DNA of 64,000 bases from Paralithodes platypus (taxonomy: Eukaryota; Arthropoda; Malacostraca; Decapoda; Lithodidae). Within the stretch, counting starts at the first letter, position 1. Every line of letters starts with the position of its first letter. Positions 54,571-64,000 of this stretch are shown here, one piece after another. Both the position numbers and the translations under genes were made by a program. Location: contig CM064552.1 in assembly GCA_032716605.1 (NCBI GenBank), positions 11,045,081 to 11,109,080 of the forward strand. The letters are read 5' to 3'. The notes under the pieces are model-generated. The model was not told the DNA's origin, ran no database searches, and saw nothing but the letters and a program-made list of their open reading frames with translations.

Positions 54571-55005
54571 GGCTAGGGAATATACACAAATACATTGCTC
54601 GTAAGGGCAAACACAAGCAAAATCCTAAATAATAATGAAAATATATATGTAATAATCCACAAGATATCGTATCAGAGCTAAAAAACACATCTAATGAATG
54701 AGTTTGCAGTGAATGGAATAGTTACATGATCAAAGTTCTGCCGCGATAGGATGTTTACAATATTATAAGAGCTCATTTGATACACTACTTTATAATAACA
54801 ATGAAGAACACTAACGATATATACAGTATATAGAACCGTACAGTTCCAATGTGTTACAATGACGAGCAGAATTTCAGATTACCAGCAAGTCTTTGTTACC
54901 ATACGAGCTATTGATCATGTGATATTTGTGATTCGTAATAACCCCATGAATCATATCCTGAATTTATGAACTGTCATCCTGTCAAGTACCCCAAAACACA
55001 AACTC

Positions 55006-55006
<1 letters not shown>

Positions 55007-55073
<67 letters not shown>

Positions 55074-55076
55074 TAT
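55007..55076. repeat. (CA)n then (TA)n microsatellite
   Basis: About 14 CA units followed by about 16 TA units. Confidence 0.95.
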
Positions 55077-55171
55077 ATAAGAGTGAAAGAATATTTATGA
55101 TTGAAGACATGAATGGGACGGTGGGTGATAGTAAAGTTGATGGAGTGGTGGGAAGGTGGGGGGTATCGTCA

Positions 55172-55590
55172 GAGGTTGTTGTTGTTGTTGTTCCCCAAGC
55201 TGCCTGGCCGAACAGCCCCAAGGCCCCGAGCAAGGCCAAGGCCATAACCGGGCGCCCCCACAGAACCCTCCCTGCCGACCACAATAAAGCCTGGGTGACC
55301 TAAGCCACTCCATTGCGGGGAGCGGAGGAGGGTGCGGAAATGTCCGGGAAACCAAAGCCCCACCCAGGGCCCTGTGCCCCTCAGCAATTATGAAGAGAAA
55401 GTTGAGGGGCAAAGGAAAAATGTGATGCTTTGGCTTCCAATCTTGGTAGATTGGGAGGTCAATCCACGGAAGAGACGCCGTCACTTGAGATCTTGAAAAT
55501 ATATAAGTAAAAGGAACAGTCAGAGTAAGCTATGGGTATGGCAGAGATCGCTCAGTTCTCACTCTGATAGACCAGCCCATCATCGTCAGA
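55172..55590 (-). mobile_element. 3' end of a Jockey/I-like LINE
   Basis: On the minus strand it reads WSAGRVLWGRPVMALALLGA, LGLFGQAAWG, then (AAC)n at the end, matching the C-terminus of the 23.6-25.6 kb LINE (DSGLFGQAATTTN). The 55500-55585 part (TCACTCTGATAGACCAGCCC) is also at 52390-52420, which exposes the insertion there. Confidence 0.8.
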
Positions 55591-55594
55591 GGTA

Positions 55595-56212
55595 AATGGG
55601 AATGGTGGACGTATGTGTGGGGAGGAGGCTGTGGATAGCCAACGCCTTCTTCTGACACAGAATGATACACAGGTACACATGGAAAGTGGAGTGAAGGAGC
55701 GAGAAAGAGTGGAACGAAAGGCACTGATTGATTATATATGTGTGGATGAACGAATGAAGAATTTTGTGCTAGATGCTTGGGTATACCAGGGCATGTGGGG
55801 GGGGGGGGGGAGAGTTTTTTATGATCAGTATGTAGTAGTAGCTAAAATTAGGATACAGAAGAAGTAGGTGAAGATTGTCAGGGAGGGAGGTGGAGTGGTG
55901 AAGAGGGTGGGGAGGTCAAAGGAGGAGGAAATCAGGAAAGAGTTCAAGAGAGCAATAGAAAGACGACTAGGTAGGTTTGACTTGGAGGGTATGGAGGAAG
56001 TGGAAGAGGTGAGCAAAGTGTTTAAGGAAGAGATTTGTGCAGCATGTGAGGAGGTAGTGGAGTTAGGAGAAAAGGGAGGGGAGTGAAGGGTACAGCACGG
56101 TGGACAGAAGAGGTAAAACTAGCTGTTGAAGATAAGAAGAAAGAGTATAAAGAGTGGTTGGGTAGTAGAGGGAATACAGATTTGAAGAAACAAAATAAGG
56201 AGAGGTCTAGCT
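55595..56212 (+). pseudogene. LINE ORF2 fragment: end of endonuclease and linker
   Basis: Broken frames read QRLLLTQNDTQVHMESGVKE, RKALIDYICVDERMKNFVLD, YDQYVVVAKIRIQKK (in place of the usual SDHxxV end of the endonuclease), then the linker KEEEIRKEFKRAIERRLGRF and VEEVSKVFKEEICAACEEVV. At least three stops, and a poly-G at 55799-55810 sits where the SDH motif should be. No reverse transcriptase follows. Confidence 0.7.
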
Positions 56213-56285
56213 ATCTATAGATCTATTGTCGGACGCTGTGATCTCCGAAGGGGTGGCCACAAACGAAACGGCCCCATGCACACAC
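56213..56285 (-). mobile_element. LINE 3' end, terminal fragment
   Basis: On the minus strand it reads GGGCCGTTTCGTTTGTGGCC, ACCCCTTCGGAGATCACAGC, then ATAGATCTATAGATAG: the last part of the family at 28208-28482. Confidence 0.7.
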
Positions 56286-56286
56286 A

Positions 56287-56327
<41 letters not shown>

Positions 56328-56334
56328 TGTGTGT
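56279..56334. repeat. (CA)n, (GA)n, (GT)n compound microsatellite
   Basis: Successive CA, GA and GT runs. A longer (CA)n is at 56467-56509. Confidence 0.9.
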
Positions 56335-56466
56335 GTTGAGGTCAAAGTCCCGCAGGTACTATATACCATTATAAACCTACACATACTGTACATACACAGG
56401 CACGGATGCACATATACTGTATGCACGTACACAGACCCTCATTCACATATAACCCCAGTCACACCT

Positions 56467-56510
<44 letters not shown>

Positions 56511-56756
56511 CTTCAGAAACAATCTAACATTTATTATTGAAAACAAATAAATAAAACAATCATAAGTTCTCATGGAAAAACTGTACTTAAGCCAGGGCCC
56601 ATACAAATTCACAATACCATACTAAAAGCACAGAGTTTCTTGGAGTATTACAATAGTCGACATATAGCTGTCTTGGAATTTGCATATTGAAAACGTACGT
56701 ACAGTAAATTTAATAAACAAGCTATGCTGAATAATCAATATTACTTGGAATACATC

Positions 56757-57140
56757 TAAGGAGGCCCACTTCGTATTTTTTCTCTCTCTTCCTTTCTCTC
56801 TAGGTCGTATCCATTCGACACCATTCAGCCTACTGTTTTAAGACGTTTATCCCCATCCAGGTGTCGATATTATCCTGGCGAGCGTTAGCGAGCCAGCATA
56901 TTTAAAAAAAAAATCTCGACAGTAGGCTAAATTTGTACATTTTTCGATAGAAAAATTTCTCCGGCAAAGCCGGATTTCTCCATACAAAGCTGGCTAGCTA
57001 TCGCTCGCCAGGAAGAAATCGACACCTGGATGGGGATGGATAATAAACGTCTTAAAGCTATAGGCTGAATGGGGCCGAATGGAGACAAGCCAGGGAAAGA
57101 GAGAAAAGGAGAGAAAAAAAGCAGGTGACCCCCCTTAGCA
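56757..57140. mobile_element. Family R2 foldback element, copy 3
   Basis: TAAGGAGGCCCACTTCGTAT at the left, GCAGGTGACCCCCCTTAG at the right. Arms GTATCCATTCGACACCATTC and AAGACGTTTATCCCCATCCA are inverted at 57020-57090. The centre has TGTACATTTTTCGATAGAAA and CCGGCAAAGCCGG. Confidence 0.8.
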
Positions 57141-57203
57141 CTAAACCCTTGAAGTTTGTAAATCATTCTATGTGGTTGTGTACGGTATACGTGTATGGAG
57201 GTG

Positions 57204-57596
57204 CATATGAATAAATGCGTGTATGTAAATATGAATAAATGCGTGTATGTAAATATGAATAAATGCGTGTATGTAAATATGAATAAATGCGTGTATGTAA
57301 ATATGAATCAATGCGTGTATGTAAATATGAATAAATGCGTGTATGTAAATATGAATAAATGCGTGTATGTAAATATGGATAAATGCGTGTATGTAAATAT
57401 GAATAAATGCGTGTATGTAAATATGAATAAATGCGTGTATGTAAATATGAATACATGCGTGTATGTAAATATGGATAAATGCGTGTATGTAAATATGAAT
57501 AAATGCGTGTATGTAAATATGGATAAATGCGTGTATGTAAATATGAATAAATGCGTGTATGTAAATATGAATAAATGCGTGTATGTAAATATGTAT
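57204..57596 (+). repeat. 24-bp minisatellite, ~16 copies
   Basis: Unit ATGAATAAATGCGTGTATGT plus AAAT. Variants GAT, CAT and ACA occur at single positions. Because 24 is a multiple of 3 and the unit has no stop in two phases, an octapeptide frame is open on both strands. There is no evidence that it is a gene. Confidence 0.95.
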
Positions 57597-57599
57597 ATA

Positions 57600-58309
57600 T
57601 AATCATGGAGGTGTGAATGTATTGACAGGTGTATGTGGGAGTACAGATTAATATATACCGGTATAATTACATAAGTGTCTGTAACGGTAGATGCAGTATG
57701 CGTTCTTGTTCGTATTCTGTAAACTTGTACTGTACTGTAAACTTATAATATTATCCTTTTAACTTATTTGTATATTGCCAATAGGTTTGTATTAAGACAA
57801 ATATAGGTGTGTATGTGTAACTATGTGTAAGTGTGTATGTGTATTTGAAGGATATATGTTCCCTAATGTGTGTGAACTTTATCTTCGGTAACTCAAATAG
57901 GGCTCGATCAAATGGGCTGAACATTTCTACACTTATTTTTCCTGACTGGCTCTTCCCAATTGGTAGAAATATTACTTCGATATATGCCTTGTCTTTTGTG
58001 TGTTAGAGAGGTTAGTAGTTGAGGATTTTGGCCTTATCATGATTAACAGATTATAGATTGTGGCCATTTCGGAGTGTGACCATTTTGACCTGCTTGCTCT
58101 TTGGTAGAAAACAGTAATATTGTATAGTGATAATAGGAAATTTATGTTCATTGTATGTGTTTAGGAGTCTTAGCTCGCTAGATATTGTATTTTATGTGTG
58201 TTTTGTTACTGTGTCATTGATATTTACAGTTATATTTATCTATGGATTCAATGCTAAGTTATCCTCTTCAGTAGTTGAGGAAGCATTTATTTCCATTTAT
58301 TCTGGGTAT
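57600..58309. other. No recognisable feature
   Basis: AT-rich. ACATTTCTACACTTATTTTT at about 57920 slightly resembles the 43.6/50.5 kb TIR elements. Confidence 0.35.
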
Positions 58310-58310
58310 C

Positions 58311-58700
58311 GGTAGACGATCATTATTTAGTTTAGGAAGGATGTGTGGAAGTTAGAGGGTTAGTTGAGATATATTCTACCTCTTCGATTCATAGACGAGA
58401 CGATAATTAATTAGTTTAGGAAGGATGTGTGGAAGTTAGAGGGTTAGTTGAGATATATTCTACCTCTTCGATTCATAGACGAGACGATCATTAATTAGTT
58501 TAGGAAGGATGTGTGGAAGTTAGAGGGTTAGTTGAGATATATTCTACCTCTTCGATTCATAGACGAGACGATCATTAATTAGTTTAGGAAGGATGTGTGG
58601 AAGTTAGAGGGTTAGTTGAGATATATTCTACCTCTTCGATTCATAGACAGAAGAAAATCGTCTAATGATAGTCTAATGATAGTCCTGATCCTGAAGGGTA
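58311..58700. repeat. 84-bp tandem array derived from a family A element
   Basis: TTTAGGAAGGATGTGTGGAA starts at 58331, 58415, 58499 and 58583, an exact 84-bp period with near identity. Unit content (TTAGACGAT-like start, AGTTTAGGAAGGATGTGTGG, AGGGTTAGTTGAGATA) equals the left half of a family A element. The block ends with a family A right end (AAAATCGTCTAATGATAG, CCTGAAGGGTAATTAA). Confidence 0.85.
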
Positions 58701-58884
58701 ATTAAGGTGTGTCTATGGTATTTTTATCACACACTATGGTCGTAAATTAATGCGATGATGAACTGAAACAATAATAATTCATATTATATAGAGATAATAA
58801 AAGTGTGAGGACAAATATAAAACATAAAACCTGGTATCTTTATCAACTCTAATTGGTCCAAGGTGGTCTCTTTGGAACTCCCCT

Positions 58885-59140
58885 GTTTCGATTCAATAGT
58901 TTGAACAAAATAAGACGGTTCACCCCTTTAGCTTGGTAATCATAAGATACTCCACCCCATTCAGGTGTCGATTTTTCTGGGCGACCGATAGCAAAGCTGA
59001 AACGTAGAAGAATTTGGCCTGTGACCGGGCAATTTTTCTATGAACAAAATGTACAAATTTAGCATGAATGGGGTCTGGGTGAGAATTTTTTAGTTTGAAA
59101 GAAGTCTGGGTAGGCGATTATTTTAGCCGAGGGGACAAGC
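58885..59140 (+). repeat. Family R1 repeat, diverged copy
   Basis: ACAAAATAAGACGGTTCACC, CACCCCATTCAGGTGTCGAT, TTCTGGGCGACCGATAGCAA, TGAACAAAATGTACAAATTT and AGTTTGAAAGAAGTCTGGG. Confidence 0.7.
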
Positions 59141-59194
59141 TATAATATATTGATCGAAAATGACAAAAACAATCAAAATCCTCAATAATAATCA

Positions 59195-59425
59195 CACAAT
59201 ATATAATAATTTAAAATGTAAAACTTGCAAACTAAACAAACCAAAACTGGGACAAGGACAATATAAAGCAAATTAAATTATCAAAATCGCTATGTGGAAA
59301 CAACGCTTACTAAAATGAAAATTATTAAATAAAAGAACACAATCCACCACATAGGGTGTACATTACTACATGAGCAAGTTAATCTGTTTCCCAAGCAAAC
59401 TAATCGCACATATAACAACGCACTA
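59195..59425. repeat. Dispersed repeat, inverted partner of 31340-31556
   Basis: AAACTTGCAAACTAAACAAA, TGGGACAAGGACAATATAAA, CACATAGGGTGTACATTACT and CAAGCAAACTAATCGCACAT. Confidence 0.75.
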
Positions 59426-59429
59426 TCGT

Positions 59430-60250
59430 CACGTTAAAGGAAGTAGTCAAGTTTGGGAAGTCCGGGACGTTCTGGCAAATTTTACTAAACTCTGCATGAA
59501 TAAAGACACTACATGTTAAATGTCAAAATATTATTTAAAATCAAATTTGCAACATGACAAGACATTAACAATAGTACAAAATACAAATATTGATAAGATA
59601 TCTATACTATTACATAAAATAATATAAAATACAGTACAGCACTCACTAACGATAGTGCTATCGGGTAGGTACCTGTAAGCATAGCATGCCTCAAGTGACC
59701 CCTATCAATAACTACCCTACAAATAACCTACATTTATAGCACAAATAAACTAAGGAAATCGCAAAAGTAAGCAATTGATACTATCGACAATGAATACATA
59801 TAATATAAAGACAAATAATTGCAAAATATGAAGTAACAACAGATTTAAACAAAGAGTACTCTTTTAACAAGAACAATAAATTTAAAAAATCATCAATATT
59901 AATATTAATAATAGAAAAAGAAAAGAAAAAGATAAACAATAAATACAGACAAAAAACAATTAATACAGACAAAAAGTAAGCAGAGGTTATACAAGAAACT
60001 TCAAGTTAAAAATGCTTGATTAAAATTATTGATGTCAAATTTTAGAATACAGTCACAATAATTGACCCTAAAAAGATTAAATTTATGGAACAATTTACTT
60101 GCCTCAAAACCTCTGTCCACTAAGAGTCTGTATAGTAACCTAGCTCTAGCCCAAAAGTCATCTACTTTAGTGCAGATTTTACAAAATCTTATTAACTGGG
60201 AATAAAAACAATTATAAGTTATTTTAATATGCAAGACGTCGGATCAGATA
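59430..60250. other. No recognisable gene
   Basis: AT-rich. GGGTAGGTACCTGTAAGCAT near 59660 resembles a stretch near 30575 in inverse orientation; nothing else stands out. Confidence 0.35.
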
Positions 60251-60253
60251 GTG

Positions 60254-60469
60254 TTAACCCTTTGAGTACCAGCGACGTTTGTAATATTCTAATCTAGCTA
60301 TATTTAGGCGATATTATGCAGCTTGGGAAGGATCTGTGGTAGCTAAAAGGGTTGGTTGAGATAGTTTGAAGCCTTAATTATTGCTAGAGGTCCTTTCTAA
60401 GCTTAATAAGATCGTCTAAAAGTTCCCAGCAAATAATTAAAAGGACGTCCCTGGTACTGTTTGGGTTAA
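60254..60469. mobile_element. Family A TTAA element, first of a joined pair
   Basis: TTAACCCTTTGAGTACCAGC to CCTGGTACTGTTTGGGTTAA. Its right TTAA (60466-60469) is the left TTAA of the next element. Confidence 0.9.
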
Positions 60470-60678
60470 CCCATTCAGTACCAGGGACGTCCTACTATTC
60501 ATATTCTGGCAACTATTAGACGATTTTGTTCAGCTTAGGCAGGACCTCTAGCAATTATAAGGCTTCGAACTATCTCAACGAACCCTTTTAGCTACCACAG
60601 AGCCTTCCTAAGCTGCATAATATCGTCTAAATATAGCTAGAATAATATATAACACGTCGCTGGTACTCAAAGAGTTAA
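60466..60678. mobile_element. Family A TTAA element, second of a joined pair
   Basis: TTAACCCATTCAGTACCAGG to CGCTGGTACTCAAAGAGTTA then A. It lies in opposite orientation to the first by its internal arms (AGCTTAGGCAGGACCTCTAG near the left). Confidence 0.9.
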
Positions 60679-60813
60679 ACAGCTTTCGGTATCAGAATCA
60701 GGAATATATGCCGGAAGTCACCACGCAAGGTAAAACTATTGTATATTCCGAGAGGTTCAACGCTCCCCACATTATTGGCTCTCTGTCAGACATGGATTAA
60801 TAGTTGATCTAGC

Positions 60814-60882
60814 ACGTACACACACACACACACATTTTCTCTCTCTCTCTCACTTATTCCACACACACTCTCTCTCTCTCTC

Positions 60883-60963
<81 letters not shown>

Positions 60964-60976
60964 TTCACACACACTT
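60814..60976. repeat. (CA)n, (CT)n and (CTGT)n compound microsatellite
   Basis: CA, CT, then nine or so CTGT units, then CT again. Confidence 0.95.
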
Positions 60977-61284
60977 TCATTATTATAAGTGCAACATCAA
61001 TAATTTGCGAACATTCACTCTGCATCGATAATATTACTGTAAGTTTACCATGCTTAGCTAGTTGAAAGAATTATTAATACCTAACTATTACTGAATTATA
61101 AATTCACTAGAGAGCAACTAGAGTATTGTGTATAGGCTATTCACTGATAGTCTGTACACAATCCGCACATCTACAGGCGCCTTCACAGCACCCCTTATCA
61201 TTATGTTTAGTGTTGGTATTGTTGAACGGTGGACAAGCCAATAATCCTGCCTGGGCCCATTAACATCAACGAAATATTAAGGGG

Positions 61285-61800
61285 GGGGGGGTATTTATTT
61301 TATTATATATTAGCAGGGGTACCCGGCGTTTCCCGGGTAATCACCATAATCACCATCACTACTACCACCACTACTACTACCATAATCACCATCATCAATC
61401 ACTACTACCACAATCATCACAATACTACTACTACTACCATAATCACCGGCCTCGACCTCCCTGTGCCTCATTAAACGGCGACCTCGATTTCGGCCGCTAA
61501 ATGACCTCCGATTTTGGATCTGACCTCATCCGTACCCCCATTTTGGGAGGCTGCGAACAACTTTCGTTCCGTACACCTTTTCGATCGGAGGCCTCCTTCT
61601 GCCCCAAACGGCAATTTTTTTTCATTTTTTTTTTTCATGTTTGTTATCAATTTCGGCCTCGAAACGACCTCCGATCGTGGCCTCGCCCCCTCTATGACCT
61701 GACCCCGGTCAATTGACACCCACATGCAAAGTTTCAGCTCCCCAGGTCCAAAACTGCGGCTGCCTATTAAGAAGACACACACACACACAGACAATCGAAA
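61285..61800. repeat. Repeat with GGTACCCGGCGTTTCCCGGGTA and (CATCAC)/(TACTAC) tracts
   Basis: Poly-G at 61281-61290, TACCCGGCGTTTCCCGGGTA, CAC/TAC trinucleotide runs to 61440, then repeated GACCTCGATTTCGGC, GACCTCCGATTTTGG and GACCTCCGATCGTGG units, and AGTTTCAGCTCCCCAGGTCC before a (CA)n. It looks like the 3' part of a known type of dispersed element, which I cannot name. Confidence 0.55.
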
Positions 61801-61824
61801 ATATTATATACAGTAGATTAATCA

Positions 61825-62154
61825 TATTTTATTATTTTATTAGTTTCCTCCTTAGACTTCCATCAAGCTATGATAAAAAAAAAACACCCCCAAGACCCTC
61901 TTTCATGATATATTTGTAAATTTGTCGAGGCTGGAGGCCTCATTCTACTACAATACAGGCTCGCTATTGGTTGCCAGGAAAATAATAATCGACACCTACT
62001 GTAAATTGCACGAAAGATCTTAATATTGTCAAAGAAATGGGACGAAAGGTCTTAAATCGCCAAACTAATGGGGTTGATTCTTAAAATCTGAAAACTAATG
62101 GGGCTAAACGTGAGGGAGAAGGGGGGGAACAAAAAAAACAACCATCCCCCCTTA
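61825..62154 (-). repeat. Family R1 element, minus strand
   Basis: On the minus strand: AAGGGGGGATGGTTG start, AGATTTTAAGAATCAACCCC, CCTTTCGTCCCATTTCTTTG, CGAGCCTGTATTGTAGTAGA and TGATGGAAGTCTAAGGAGGA. The GAGCGATAGCGAGCC core has partly changed. Confidence 0.75.
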
Positions 62155-62440
62155 GAATCCTTACGGTTTCTTCCTATTGATCTTGGATGACGTTGTTGAG
62201 CATATGTAAGTCTTAAATTAAATCGGTAAGCATATGCGCTTCATTTCAGGCCGTTCATCACATAACATGAAGACAGTATCTCTCTCTGTATGTGAAGGCG
62301 CTTATTAACTCCCATAATACCCAGGGATATCGACCTGCCTACAATACCGGTTGCCCTGTTTAAAACTGGTTACAGTCACACATTTCCTAGCCTGTTTTTG
62401 CTTCATACAGGGTAGGCCAACAGTCATGGAGGGTATTGTA

Positions 62441-62554
<114 letters not shown>

Positions 62555-62880
62555 GGCACCAATCGGACAGGACAGTACCCAGGGGAGGCCACGAAGGCAT
62601 ATGATAAGGAGTTGCTGGAGCTCCTGTTTCTTTTAACTGGCTTCTCCCGCTATGTCTATGTGTGCCTCACCTACACACAGAGTAATCCAGTTAACTCTCA
62701 CAAACACCTCATCCTATTAATTTCACTACAATTAAAAAGCACAACATACCTCTTTCCAACGCACCCAAATTACCTATAATATACCTTGATTTTGGCTCTT
62801 GTCGCCCTGTCAATCTTGAGAGGGGTAGGGGCACTTGTTGCAGTTGGCTTTGCCTTTTGTCTCCTTCATGCACATATAAT

Positions 62881-62910
<30 letters not shown>
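62881..62910. repeat. (CA)n then (TA)n
   Basis: Short compound microsatellite. Confidence 0.9.
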
Positions 62911-62912
<2 letters not shown>

Positions 62913-62974
62913 GTAGTGTACCAAACTAATTAATACATTTCATGCAGCTAATGGCTTCCTCCGTTCATGACAAA

Positions 62975-63075
62975 TTTGAAATATTCACTTTCAGATCTTT
63001 CCTAAATTGCATCAAATCACCTAATGATAGCCAAAGAAAAATATTCATTGTCTCATCAAACCGAAGAAGTTAACA
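62975..63075. mobile_element. Family A TTAA element, right half only
   Basis: TTTCAGATCTTTCCTAAATT, GCATCAAATCACCTAATGAT, AGCCAAAGAAAAAT and CCGAAGAAGTTAA. Confidence 0.6.
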
Positions 63076-63189
63076 TAAATAAACTACACTGCAATCAGTT
63101 AACACTATCTGGTGCAACGTCTTGGGGGTTATTATGGTATTTTGTTTAATTATTAGTGAGGTTTTTAATTGTTTTAGCCATTTTCGAAC

Positions 63190-63480
63190 AATGTGTTTTT
63201 AGTTTACCCCGAGACTTGGAAAAACGCCTCTCCAAACACCCTTCAAACTAAACAAAAATCCCTCAGATTCAGGCTAAATGTGTACATATTTCGGTAGAAA
63301 AATGTCCCGGCCAAAGGCCGATTTCTCCCAAATTGCAGGCTCGCTTTCGCTCGCCCAGGAAAAATCAACACCTTATTGGATTGAAGCATCATATAATCGC
63401 CAAACTGATGAGATGAATACGCTTAAATTCTCCAAGTAAATGGAGTAAAACTGGGAGGGTCAAAATTGTCCCGCCCTGCA
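63190..63480 (-). repeat. Family R1 repeat, minus strand
   Basis: On the minus strand: TGGAGAATTTAAGCGTATTC, CAGTTTGGCGATTATATGAT, GGCGAGCGAAAGCGAGCCTG, GGCCTTTGGCCGGGACATTT and CTACCGAAATATGTACACAT. Confidence 0.75.
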
Positions 63481-63681
63481 CCTAATTTTTTTTTTTTTGT
63501 TAAAGACCTCCGTCTACGTATTGTGAAAAACCTGTTATCCTCCGGCAAATTGTGGGGTTGAGTGAGTGAAGGGGGGGACAGTGAATGAAGGAGGATACAT
63601 GTTTTTCATAATACGTGTTGCTAGCCCCAAACGCGCGAGCAACTGTGGCTTTCAACCATCCGACACATGCACCTAATAGGG

Positions 63682-64000
63682 TTAAGGGGAGATTTCCACT
63701 TGAGGGATTTTTTTCTGGACTCTTTTCTCTCTCATGTTTAGCCCCATTGCTTTTTAGATTTTAGGACGCTCGCACCCTTTAGTTTGGCGATTTTAAGAAC
63801 TTTTGCCCCATTTCTGTCAATTTTAAGAACTTTCGTCCCATTTAGATGTCTATTTTTTCCTGGCGAGCGACAGCGAGCCTGTAATTTGAGAGGAACCGGC
63901 CTTTGGCCGGGAATTTTTTCTACCGAAAAATGTACAAATTTATCTTGAAAGGGGGTCTAGGGGGTGTAATTTTAAGCTTGATGGAGTTCTAGGGAAGAAA
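63682..64000 (+). repeat. Family R1 element, cut by the window end
   Basis: TTAAGGGGAGATTTCCACTT start, ~31-bp units, TCCTGGCGAGCGACAGCGAG, GGCCTTTGGCC, CTACCGAAAAATGTACAAA, AGCTTGATGGAG. One of the cleaner copies. Confidence 0.85.

Noticed and set aside
57204..57596. A CRISPR-like array
   Set aside because: The units are contiguous with no unique spacers, and this is a eukaryotic genome.
57163..57606. A repeat-protein gene (octapeptide repeats)
   Set aside because: A 24-bp period keeps any frame open; no start context, splice sites or flanking coding signal.

Overview
This window is repeat-dominated animal genomic DNA, most likely from an arthropod and probably a decapod or other malacostracan crustacean. 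The support is: split genes with GT-AG introns; a beaten-path-like immunoglobulin gene (a family described from arthropods); TTAGG/AACCT runs; dense CA, CT, AT and GATA-type microsatellites; and a transposon mix of CR1-like, Jockey-like and RLE-type LINEs, Penelope elements, tRNA-derived SINEs and very many small terminal-inverted-repeat (TIR) elements. No prokaryotic gene organisation is present, and I see no rRNA gene, ordinary tRNA gene or CRISPR array.

Layout. 1-2.2 kb: the 5' part of a CR1-like LINE on the minus strand, with its ORF1 esterase cut off by a long CA/TG microsatellite. 5.0-8.0 kb: a TTAA foldback element, then a Penelope GIY-YIG reading frame and a nearly perfect 2 x 400-bp inverted pair of Penelope LTR-like arms. 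8-9 kb: AT and CT simple repeats. 9.5-11.7 kb: a decayed Jockey-type reverse transcriptase carrying two nested TTAA elements. 14-18.6 kb: LINE remains and two abutting foldback elements rich in ACACGAGT. 20-25.6 kb: an RLE-type LINE set in (TAG)n and a fairly young Jockey/I-like LINE. 27-29 kb: a SAP/SWIM-like ORF interrupted by a TTAA element, then more TTAA elements.

Host genes. Two multi-exon gene models are supported by domains and splice phase. One is a THAP zinc-finger gene on the minus strand: exons at 40.76, 40.15, 32.96 and 29.53 kb, with introns full of repeats; its first two exons carry the domain and the other two rest on splice sites and phase. The other is a beat-like Ig cell-surface gene on the plus strand, with five exons between 44.5 and 49.75 kb ending in a Ser/Thr-rich tail. 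The signal-peptide exon of the beat-like gene and the 3' end of the THAP gene were not found.

The most unusual feature is a set of unrelated-looking elements that all end in TTAA, at least 20 copies in 64 kb, several joined end to end through a single shared TTAA. Two copies of one family sit inside coding frames at TTAA sites, and the host frame can be read straight across at least one of them. Other points of interest are a tandem satellite apparently born from half of one of these elements, paired ACACGAGT foldbacks with an 86-bp palindrome, and an RLE-type LINE bounded by (TAG)n on both sides. The last 14 kb (50-64 kb) holds no gene I recognise: TTAA elements, LINE tails, minisatellites and simple repeats.
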